Position numbers and translations under genes: made by a program. Below the pieces are notes generated by a model. That model worked only from the letters and a program-made list of their open reading frames with translations, ran no database searches and was not told where the DNA came from. This document shows, one piece after another, positions 35,440 through 47,400 of a stretch of DNA of 64,000 nt; position 1 is the first letter of the stretch, and each line of letters begins with the position of its first letter. Source of the stretch: Gyrodactylus bullatarudis (Eukaryota; Platyhelminthes; Monogenea; Gyrodactylidea; Gyrodactylidae); NCBI GenBank assembly GCA_012064415.1, contig SSNU01000024.1, forward strand, positions 122,396-186,395, in the 5' to 3' direction.

Positions 35440-38400
35440 CTACAATCTGTGTTAAAATGAGTAGGACCAACTGTATAATAAAAATAGCATACAAAATCAG
35501 CAACAAATTTGGAATGTTTTAGCATAATTAATATGCCGAGTGATTTTATTATTCTATTCTGAAAGTTGACAGGTATAAAAATTTTGATCTTACAACTGTT
35601 TCGTCAGGATCGTCATAAACAGAGAGAGAATAGGTACCTGTGCTATTGGTTCCGACATAATAAGACAAATTTGAGCATCCCTCCATGAGTGTGTAATACA
35701 TATCATCCAATTTGATAATGGGCTTTTTTAATTAGAATCTATAAGTTACTTCCATAAGGATAAACATCATTAGCTAAATCAAATTATTAAAAAATAAAAA
35801 TTTACTGAATCACTCATCGGAATTCTCTGTGAAAATAAAACTGGATTTATATATTCATATCAATGGTGTATTTTAGCGTATTGAACGAGCAATTTAGAAA
35901 TTTTCAAATAAATTTATATACAGTCAATTCAATACATGGTGACCAGAGATAGTATTTAATGCCAAACCTTAAACTATCACATTGATTAGCCAATAGAATT
36001 CGACTAGTTGAAATGAATATTTTTTTTCGAGAGAGAAACTCTTTGATCTCTGTTTTTAGTTGAGCTACAGATAATTCCATGAGTAAAAAGGGGTTGATGC
36101 CAGTTATAAGAATATAGCGCTTTTATTTCGTGGCATAATCATCAGCTTTTACATGCCAGATTTATATAAAGAAAATTGTGTACAAAATCTTGGTTTTAGC
36201 TCTCATTGGTTGTTCTCTGGTGCGTGTGCACAATAATAACATAGACTCTTTGGGGTGTAAGAGTGATATATATCACTATAAACCAAGATTTTGTACACAA
36301 TTTTCTTTATATAAATCTGGCATGTAAAAGCTGATGAGTATGCCACGAAATAAAAGCGCTATATTCTTATAACTGGCATCAACCCCTTTTTACTCATGGA
36401 ATTTTTTTTTCTTCCTCTGCCCTGAGAAGGAATTTAAAATTTCCACGATTCACTTTTGATTCGTACGAATCCCTGCTTTCACACGATTCACGGTAACATA
36501 AACACTCGAAAAGAGGGGTCGTCCATAGTATGAACCCATTGATTTGGACTCTAGTGTCAATTTTCACAACGTGAAATAGGAAAAAAGGGGGTCTGATATA
36601 CGATGACTCAGTTAGAAAGAGTATAACGTAGTTGTTTGGCTTGGTAAATAGAGGGGGTCTCTCAATTGTGAAAACACTATTCTTATTTTGTTTAATCTTA
36701 GGACAGAGGAAGAAAAAATATCCATTTCATCTACTCGAATTCTATTGGCTAATCAATGTGATAGCTTAAGGTTTGGCATTAAATACTATCTCTGGTTACC
36801 ATGTATTGAATTGACTGTATATAAATAAACATTTATGAACACAATTAGAGGGCAGAAAGAGGAAAAGTTAAAACTATTCGCTTATTCATGGATCATAACA
36901 AAATCATTAAAAAACACAATGGTTGCCAAAAAGTCACTACAGTGTGCTTTTGGAAAAAGAATTCTCATAATAAGTTTTATCGTTTCTCTCAACATAGGGA
37001 TTGTCTTCGTGGACTCACATCCTTAATGTCCCTTTTCGTTTTTCTTATCAACTTAAGAATACAAATAAAATGATAAGTTTCTTCTCGAATTTTGTTACTT
37101 ACTGTAGAACAATCTGACAAGAAATTTTCATATTCTTTATATGAGAAAAGAGCTGAATATCCAATTCAACGATAAAGATCATGCTTCTGTGTACACTTAC
37201 CGTTTAATCCATAAATTTTATTTTTCAAGATGTGATTCAAATTTCTCTCTAAAAGTTAATCTTATTATTGATTGAATATTATAGAAAATCAAGTCTAATG
37301 AATATATAATGCCCTATAAGGTTGATGAGAAATCTAGCAATACATTGTCCTTACATGGACTTCTGATGCTTAATTTTTCATTCATTGTTGCGTCGACCAA
37401 GCAGCAAAAGTTAAAGTTTTTCCAATTAATTCTAGATTCGAAAATCGTAAAATATATATCATTTCATTCATTTCATTGTGCTAATCTCGGACCTAAGTTT
37501 CATATTGTCAAAAGCTATGGGATTTCTCATTATTGTAAACAATAAACGAGTTTTAGCTTACTTTTGGATGAATGGCCTTTTATTCAAGAGCTTGTTACAA
37601 TGAAATTGAATTCTTACTAGTTTTTTCTAACGCACCAATTTTTAGATGAAAATATAATCTTACTTGCAAGATTAGATAATTCCTCTAACTTTGCTAAAAG
37701 GATAACCCCTTTAAAAACGAATAAAACCATATCATAGGGATATCTGAAAATTTTAATTTCTCTTTAGAGAAAAGCTTTGCTTAAGAATTATCAATTTTTA
37801 TCATTTAAACGGGATAGCAGGGAATTCGACCACACTTTAAAATAATGGTAAAGTTCTCGCTGGCTAAAGGAACAAAAGTACTGATAGAAAAATTCGCTTT
37901 CGTAGTTAGATCAACCATTTATTTATCATTTTACGTAATAAGTTGAAATAACATCGATATCTTATCTTCTGGATTACTTGTTATTGATTATTTTTGTCGA
38001 TGCAAAGAGACGAATATTCGTGATTTATAATAAGCTAGTTCAAATTATAATATATTAATCTTAGGTTCAAATTATTGAGGAAGCGGTGCAGAGCTTTTTT
38101 TCCTAGTGGCTAATAAAATTTTGTCCAATAAGATTAGAGAATAGCATAGTATTGAACAAATCTGATGGGGATGAGATCATAAAAGTTTATAAATATTATT
38201 TGGTGTTTAATGATCTCATTGTATCATACAAGAAGGTGTGTGAAGACAATCATCGTCGAAGCGTTTAAAAGAGGTCGTTTAGCTAAAACCTATTTAGAAA
38301 TAGGAAAACACTTTTTTGAATAAACAATTACAAACTAAAATTAAGACACTCACAAGTGATTACATTTTGAAACATAGACTTCTGTACAGGAAACCAATCT

Positions 38401-41400
38401 TCCTCTTTCTCATCTTTTTTCGGCACAACTGAAATAGTTTTTACAATAATATAAATTTTTTATGATTTCATGAATAAAATGAATATTATAGTTTAATAAT
38501 TAATTCGAATTCAATCTCTTTTTTGTGTTGACTTGTTCTTACTGTAACTTTTACAGACGAAAATAAGACAAAACTAAGTACAAAAAGTGACGGACATAGA
38601 TTAAAAATGGGACAGTAAAAAAGGGGGTAGTATTTACATCTTACAAGGTTTTTTTAGGTCAAATACTAATTGAAATATGATTAGTTGAAAATTAGGGGGC
38701 TTGCATAATGTGTAGAATATATTTTGTTTGTCTATTCTCAACACGTGTTTTCTTATGTTTACAGTCAGTATTATTTGTAATCAATACCTAAGCATGACTA
38801 ATATATCAGAAAGAGAGACTGGAATTAGATCGGGACGATGGTGATTGGCAAGAATTTGGAAAACTCTCAAATATTCCAAATTCAACAGTCTATCGTTGGA
38901 TCAGTAGTAATCGAGAGACCAATCTCCCTAGAGCTGGAAGAAACAATGTCAAAAAACAAAAGGACAAACTCAAAACTATGGTTGACTTTGTTGAAGAATA
39001 TCCTAGAGTAACACAGAAAAATTTCAGTGATCATTAACAAAAAATTTATAATGACTCCAGCTCTGCTTCAACAATTCAAAACTGGCTGAATGAACTGTGT
39101 TTCTTTCTAAAAATTTTACAACAAATTCCAATGAATGTCAATTCAGTTGAAAATAAAGAAAAAGGTTTCGAGTACTTAACCAAATTCTTTGAACATAGAG
39201 CAGAAGGAAGAAGCATGCTATTTTTGTTTGAGACAATCTTCAATCCATACTGTTCAAGGTTAAAAGGAAGAGCTAAAGTCGGTGAAAGATATCACCAATA
39301 TTAATTCAAAAGGGAAAAATTTGCATTGCATTGGAGTAATTTCATCTCAGAGATTGTTTAATTTTGAGATGCAAAGAAAGAGTTTTACAAAGGAATGCTT
39401 CCATGAATACCTTCTACGGTTAAAGGAAATATGTTAAAACGATGGTCCATGTACTTTAGTGATTGATAATGCCCCATGCCATTCAATCTGTGAGGAGGGC
39501 ATTAAAGATGACATTTTTAAAACTCGAAGGCCGGCTCCATATTCTTACCTAATAAATCCAATAGAAAAAATTCGGAGCATATATAAAAGTAAAGACAAAA
39601 GTTACCCTGATATGAGAAAACAAGAAATTCTTGAATACTCAAGAACAGGAGGAGACATCCCAGAATGTGAATTTAATATAAGAATGCTAGAACTAGCAGC
39701 TCCAGATTCAATAAACAAAGTACAAGACATACAGAAAAATATTTCCCAGTTATAATATTCAGACAAGATTTAATTGAATAAATATTCTCATTTTGAAATT
39801 ATATTGGACATTTAAAAATTAAATAATATTATATTGAGTAAGAGGTTCATTAAAAGGAAAGTGTATTATGTTAAAAATTAATTACAATCAAGGCTTGATT
39901 CGTTTTAACGGTCAAAACATTACAAGTAATTGGTCAGAAATGCATATACCCCATTCCATCTTAACATATCTATCTTTAAAATTTTATTCGGACTATAAGA
40001 ATAACAACTTACTTTCTTCAACTTCTCTCTCTACACTTTCGTCATGGCCTATTAAAGTGAAATTATTAATAAATTAGATATACACAGCTTTTATCAAGGC
40101 TCACTCCCCAAAACTAGGAATATTAGAAATGTACGAGTTTCAAAACATACGTACTAATTTTGCTAAAGTCCATAACTTTACCTAAAAAGGAACTGATTAA
40201 TAAATTCCTTATATAAAAATACTCACTGTTAAAGTTCTTAGGCAGCCCCAGATCTGAAACTCCTTCCAATATTGAAGCTGATAAAAAATAAATAATTCAA
40301 TATAGGTTCTTAACACTCTTCATTCTTGGTCTCACTTTTTCTCTCAGGCTTTTGACCGGAAGCTATAAAATAATTTTCATAATCGATTTTTATTCTGGAC
40401 AAATTAGTTAGTTTACTCGATTCATCTGTATAAATCGGTATACTTGTTAATGCTGCGTTAATGAGTTTTTTTCCTATCTACTTATCAATTTTTACTGTTT
40501 TTATTCCCAAGTGCTAGTTTTAATACCCTCAACTGTTATATTATTGGTTCTTAGTTAAACATGAGTTTCATAATTTCAAAAGAAAAACACATACTCTTTT
40601 TTGCATCTAGAAAAACAAATTATTTTTCAACTTAATACAGTGAACTTCCTAAAAAAAGTATATAAAGAAGAGGATCTGACTAAAATATTTTAACCTCTTT
40701 ACTAATGAGTAATGAGATAAATTTAAGATTTTTTCTCCCTATGTCTATCCACTTTGAGTGCTTCTATCTCTCTCATTTCAAGTTCAAATGTGTTGAAAAT
40801 TTGAACATGTCACCTATGTCTATCCTTCTATTACCAGAATAATTTTCTAATTCATATCTCTTAAAACAACAGAGTTCACTATTTTTGATCTTACCTCATT
40901 GAATTGAACACCATTCGATGCAGAATCAAAAGTTGAGCCAGCTGCCTAATTTCCATTCCAAAATATTGCCCGGTGACAGTTTAAACCGAGCTTATACCCC
41001 ACTTCTTATTTTTTAAACTCATTTCAATATTTTTGGAAAATCTATACGAAAAGTCGTTTTCACAATTGAGAGAGACCCCTCTATTTACCAAGCCAAACAA
41101 CTACGTCATCTAACTGAGTCATCGTATATCAGACCCCCTTTTTTCCTATTTCACGTTGTGAGGATTAACACTAAAGCCCCAATCGATCGGTTCATTTTAT
41201 AGAGAGTTATGAAGATTTGAAAATCATCGATATAAGATAGAAATTCAAATTTAAATGGATGTTACCTACATTTGATAGGAGCCATTTTTTAGCCATTGGT
41301 GAATCTGAAATCTTCAATAAATAGTACAGTAAATTAAGATTTAATTGAAATACAACCTTGTATACAATATACAGCCTTATTCAGAAGTTTCGATACTGAG

Positions 41401-44400
41401 ATAGTCGAGTATCGATGATGTTATCGATATAAATCTTATAAACTCATAAAATCCCTTACTAATGATCTGTTAACTCTGAGGCTTAGCATAAATGAAAGTA
41501 AAACATAATACACGACTCCTTTCACAACAACTCCTATCAACAATAATATATGTATTAATTATTAATAATAAACCCCAAATTCACGGTTCGTGATTTAGGT
41601 GTTAAATACAATAATTTTCTTGATTTTACAGAGCATTATAAAGAAATCTACAGGTCTTTTATCACCAGATGTGTACAAATACACAAATGTATCAAAAATA
41701 GCTCTCATTAGTTGTTCTCTGGTGCGTGTGTATAGTAATAACATAGACTCTTCGGAATATACATGTAAGAGTGATATATATCCCTATCACATTTGACTCT
41801 GTAATATGACTAATAGTAATAACAATAGAAATTATGTACAAGGGGGTGGGTAGTGTTACTGTAATTGAAAGCACAAAGTAATGTGAAAATATGAGGTATG
41901 AATATAATGGTTACATCTGGGAAAAATATTTGGTGATCTTATTTTGTCCTATGTCATCGTCTGATCTGTTCCTTTTCCTTGGAGTTGATACAAGTGTTGG
42001 TTGCGAATTGGTCAGTGTTGGTCTTGGTAGTAACAGTGGTTTCACGAATTTCTTTTGGATACATAGATTTGGCTTTTGTTTCTCTATGTATAATGCTTCA
42101 GCGGTTTGAGAGCTGCCACGTTTTTCCCTGGTTGTTTGTATATTATTTAAAGTTTAATGGGGAAACTTTTTCTGGACAGGTTCTCGTATGTTCCCTTATG
42201 GCTGTTGTGCCTGTATAGAGATGTTCGTTGATTCTCTCTTCTAGTCTCCTATAAGTGTGTCCGATATATTCAGCTTGACAGAAACATCTGAATTTGTAGA
42301 CAACATGAGTTTGTTTCAGTGGGTCTAATTTGTCTTTTAACTGATTAGGGAATATTTTGTTGGTTTTGAAGAATATTTTCGCTTCTTCGTTCGGAAAAGT
42401 AGATTTGAAAACTTCTTGGAGTCTTTTCTTGTATATTTGGAATTTTTGGTCTCTCCTAAATGGTAGATACAAACACGTTTTGGCCTTTTCTTCTTCTTGT
42501 TCTCTGTTGTGTTCGATCTCGAAGACTCTACAAAAATGTGTAGAAACGGTCGAGATACCTCATATATATATATATCAACCCCAAGAAAAAGAAACAGATC
42601 AGATGATGACATAGGACAAAATAAGATCACCAAATATTTTTCCCAGATGTAACCATTATATTCATACCTCATATTTTCACATTACTTTGTGCTTTCAATT
42701 ACAGTAACACTACCCACCCCCTTGTACATAATTTCTATTGTTATTACTATTAGTCATATTACAGAGTCAAATGTGATAGGGATATATATCACTCTTACAT
42801 GTATATTCCGAAGAGTCTATGTTATTACTATACACACGCACCAGAGAACAACTAATGAGAGCTAAAACCAATATTGTGTACACAATTTTCTTTATATAAA
42901 TCTGGCATGTAAAAGCTGATGAGTATGCCACGAAATAAAAGCGCTATATTCTTATAACTGGCATCAAACCCTTTTTACTCATGGAAATATATATATGTTG
43001 TAGCTAATTCGTACTTAAGTATGAATTAGCAGGGATAGCTCTGCTAATGCGTACTGAAAGGGCAGAGGGGAATACATCGCATAGACCAAATGTATGCTAA
43101 ATAATTTTACAAATTTCTCTGCTAATTCGTACTGAAAAGACTGAGACACCTTTTTAGAATGTTTTGAGAGGGTATCTGTTTTGTATGACATGAAAGAATC
43201 AAGTAATAATCTTAAATAAAAAATTTCATTTACTAAGAAACATTGTTTATTTAAAAAATTTGTTACATTATGATACAACAGACCCAGTCATTTTCTATAA
43301 ACAGATAAATTGAAACCTCATCTCTTATTGGTGAATGATAAAGTAAACTGTGTAGAGGCTTGGCACTTTTTCATTATTTTTATTATGACTGAACAGAAAA
43401 GACGTCAATTTTATGAGAAAATCGCTCTTCAAAATGTTAACAACCCAAGATTTTTGACTGATCAAAGATACGATAAAATAATTTACAAACTCAAATCCGA
43501 GAAGTCAGACTATTCGAATGACTCAAATATTTATAAACTTAAAAAGGAAATGGAAGTCCAATTTCATGAAGGCCAAGAGAAGATATACTCGATTTGTGAG
43601 CCAGATGGTGTACGACATCTTTATGTAAGAGAATCCGAGATTTTCGATGTAATAAGCAAATGCCATGAGAGAGTTGGACACGCTGGTCGTGTTTTAACCA
43701 AAAAAGAAGTTGATAGTTTCTACAAAAACATCACTCAAGCACAGATATCATTGTTCAAATCTCTTTGTCCTCAATGTATCAAGAATCAAAGTTCAAAAAG
43801 AAAAGGAATAGTTACACGTCCAATGGTGAGCAACTCATATAACTCCCGGGTACAAGTAGACCTTATTGACTATCAGTCATCTCCCGATGAAGAATTCAAA
43901 TTTTTAATGGTCTATCAAGATCATTTCACGAAATATGTCCTACTTAGACCTCTGAAGAATAAATTGGCTGAAACAATATCGGAAGAAATCAAAATTATTT
44001 TTAGAGATTTTGGCAACCCGAAAATTCTTCATACTGATAACGGAAGAGAATTTAAAAATTCTACCCTTCTCAAGATATTGGAGAGTTTTCCTGGAACTAA
44101 AATGGTACATCCCAGACCGAGACATAGTCAAAGTCAAGGATCGGTTGAGAGAGCGAATCATGATGTTGAAAACATGATTCTAAAATGGATGGCTGATCAT
44201 AATTCAACTCATTGGGCTGAAGCGACTCCATTTGTTCAGATGCAAAAAATAGGAGATACCATCGTAAAATAGGAATGTCTCCTTATAGGGCTTTGTTTGG
44301 CGTGGAGTTTACCTCAGAGGAAGATAAAGTTCAAGGTAAGCTTGAAATGTTAAATTTGAATTAGTTTATTGAATGATAAATGTATTTATTTTTAGACGAT

Positions 44401-47400
44401 TTTAGGGATCTTGATACAAGCTTTTTGGTTTTACCAGAAGAAGATATGTCTGAAAGGTTGAAGCAAATGTCTGAATTGAAGAAGAATATTTTATTTTCTA
44501 CAACAAAATGTGCTCAGAAAATGCTCGCTGATAAAGCTCCAGTAATTACAGAAGTAGGAGATAACGTCATTGCTCCAATTCCTTAGATTGATAGGTCAAT
44601 GGTAGATGATCGTTGTCTTCTAGGTATCAGAAGTTGGCGACGGAAAATGTAAGGTGGAAACAGAAAACGGAATTTTGAAAGGTCGTCTGAATTCTGGCCA
44701 ATTTAAAATCGACCAAAAAGTTCTTGATCCACAGCCGATGGTTCAAGACGAAGAGCTCAGTATCCGAGCTGCAAGTGCGAAGCAATCGAGATCCGGAGGT
44801 CATATGACTGTTATTCGTTTGAATGTTCGAGGGGACTGGCTATTTTTATTTCGTAGAAAGTAGTGCCGGATTTCTTTTTTCTACCAAGTCGACCGAAGTT
44901 TATCTTGTCATGCGAGGGAAAAAGATTTATCAAGTGCAGAAGATCATTTCATATCGAAGCTCAAACCTGATCTTGGTGTAATCGCATCGAACCTTGGCAT
45001 AGCAGGCAGAGATATGTTCAAGGGAAACAACTGGCAAAAATCGAGAATTCCCAAGCCCCTACCCCACCAAAGTTTAGTTCAACTCAAAACACAGCCAATA
45101 ATCACCATACACAAGTGCAGAGTTCAGACCTAGTAACTAGCGTAGAGTTGGCAAAATGTGAAAAACCCGACAAGTACAGTAAATTACACACATGATGGCT
45201 CACTGGATGAATATATTTCCTACCAAAATTATATTTATACACCTCTGCTCCTCTTCAGGTGACCAATAATATGTATGAAAACCAACAACCAATAGAGTTT
45301 TAGTATTTTCCTAAGCAATTTTTCCTCGACTTCTCAGCAACTCTAAGGCTAAGCTAGGCAGGAACGATTTTTTATGTAACATGAATTTTATTCATTCATT
45401 AAAATCTTTTCTTTCTAAATTTTTTAACCAAGTATTTCCATGTATGGATACAGGATGGCCAGTGGAAGTCCCCCTCCCGTCCTAAATTGAGGGATTTCTT
45501 CAACCACTGGAAGAGCAGAAAATGTTGCATTGTAAGAGTATAAAACTCAAACCCGGGGTTAAGTTTGAAGAGACCCGGCGAAACAAAACGTTTATCACTT
45601 ATTATTCGCTTGTTTTATAATCTTCCTTATGAATCAAAATCAGAATAGTAATAAAAATTAATGATAATTAATCCTTCATACCATATTTAAGAATAGACTT
45701 TTGTACTTATGCCTATTTAGTATAACTCTCATTTAGTATATTCTTCTTGCGATGAAAGTGGTATACTGTTTGTTCGACTATTTCTTTCACAAAACATTGA
45801 AAAAGTATAGTCTATGCTGTGGAAGCAATAAAGATTAATGTAACACTTAAAATTTAATCAGTTATGATAGTTTGAATGAAAAACTTCCCATAAAAATATC
45901 CGAAGATTGATGTGGGCCATCTAAAAATAATGTTAATAGGTGTTTCAGGATATAATTCTAAGTATAATTTGTTATTGGTGATATTTTATGTGCTTACTTC
46001 GTGAACTATCGCCAGCTGGAACATATGAGAATGAATAAAAACCATTTTACGGAAAACTTTATGGTTAATTGAAAATAAGGCTAAGTATTTTCATGGAAAA
46101 ATTATTGACAAAAGTGAAAGCAGAATTATTGCCGAACTTCGTCAAGTAGTTTATTACTCGATTTTAGACTCATGTGGAAGGTTTGAGAACAAGTAAATAA
46201 TAAGTGATAAACTTTTTATTTCGCCGGGTCTCATCAGACTTAATCCTGGACTACATTTATATAGAGCTCTATTGCATAATTTTTTCCCTTCCATTGGTTC
46301 AAAGATTAGCTGATTAGCGAATGGGACGAGTTGAAAATCCTTTTTCCAGGCGGCTTCACTCCCGTTTCTTTCCCAGGCTTGGGCCCTCTTTGCACTTTAA
46401 GAATCCATCCATTTTCATGCGGAGATTATAGACAAAAGTGAAAAAATTAAATCTCACATGAATGAGCAATTCTATCTGGTCCTCTGGCTATAAAAACGAA
46501 TATTTGTTACAAATCAATTATCTCCAGCTAATATTAGAATTATCTTGAACACATAAAGGATATATAACTAACCTGAGATTTACATAATTAGTACATATTA
46601 ATCATTGATATGGAATATGTCTCACAGTCAACAGAACCCTTAACTTGTTATTTTTTGATTACTCGAAGCAGTAAATAGTGTGCCCTACATCTGGTTGATG
46701 CTGCAAAATGTTAAGTCTTTGAAATTAAAAACTAACGTGGTTTTGACACTTAATATGAAAAGTATGATGAATGAAATGACATTTCAATTCTTAAATTTAA
46801 CTTCAAAAGATAATCGTAGTATCAGTTATCCTTGTAAAGCAGAAAATTTTTAAAATTCCACTCACTTGCCCCATGATGTTTTGAGTTAACTTTAAAATGA
46901 AAAAAATTTGCAAAAAGAAAATTAAAAAATTTGTTTTTTTCAAATAAAGATTTGTAATATTTGATTTTTTATTTATTTTGAGAACGTATTTCTAAAGATT
47001 AAATAATGCTTTGTTTAAAACTGCGAATCTTGTAAGGAATTATTACAATGCATATTATATGGGAACAATATACAACCAAGAAGAAAATGAAAATGAAAAC
47101 GTTACCCAAATAGCCAAAGAAGTTCAATCTAAAATTGACCCCAATTCATCAAATAACATAATCAAAGCATTTAGAATGGGGGAAAATTCCACTAAAAATA
47201 GACCGATCAAAGTTATCACTGACAATAGAATTCATAAAAACTTTTTTATCAATAAAAAAGAAACATTCCAAAGAATGAAATTGCGAATTAGCAGAGATAA
47301 AACCATACTTCAACAAACCATCTCAACAGCTATCTACATTGACAAAAAGAACAATCTCAAATTATCTTCTATAATTCAAAATTCAACCAACAATAAAAAC

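Larger units (their letters stand above)
41691..42985 (-). mobile_element. Penelope-like retroelement, truncated, with inverted terminal repeats (family A)
   Basis: A GIY-YIG endonuclease end lies in the middle. The left part (41695-42010) and the right part (42580-42900) are inverted copies covering the ORF 3' end and the following untranslated region. The right end carries a hammerhead motif and the sequence CATGAGTAAAAAGG reversed. Inverted terminal repeats, 5' truncation, GIY-YIG and hammerheads together are typical of Penelope-like elements. The reverse transcriptase itself is missing. Confidence 0.82.

Noticed and set aside
40895..40945. 51-nt exon candidate with good splice sites
   Set aside because: It is open only in phases 0 and 2, so it does not join the phase-1 chain of the second gene; kept out of the model.
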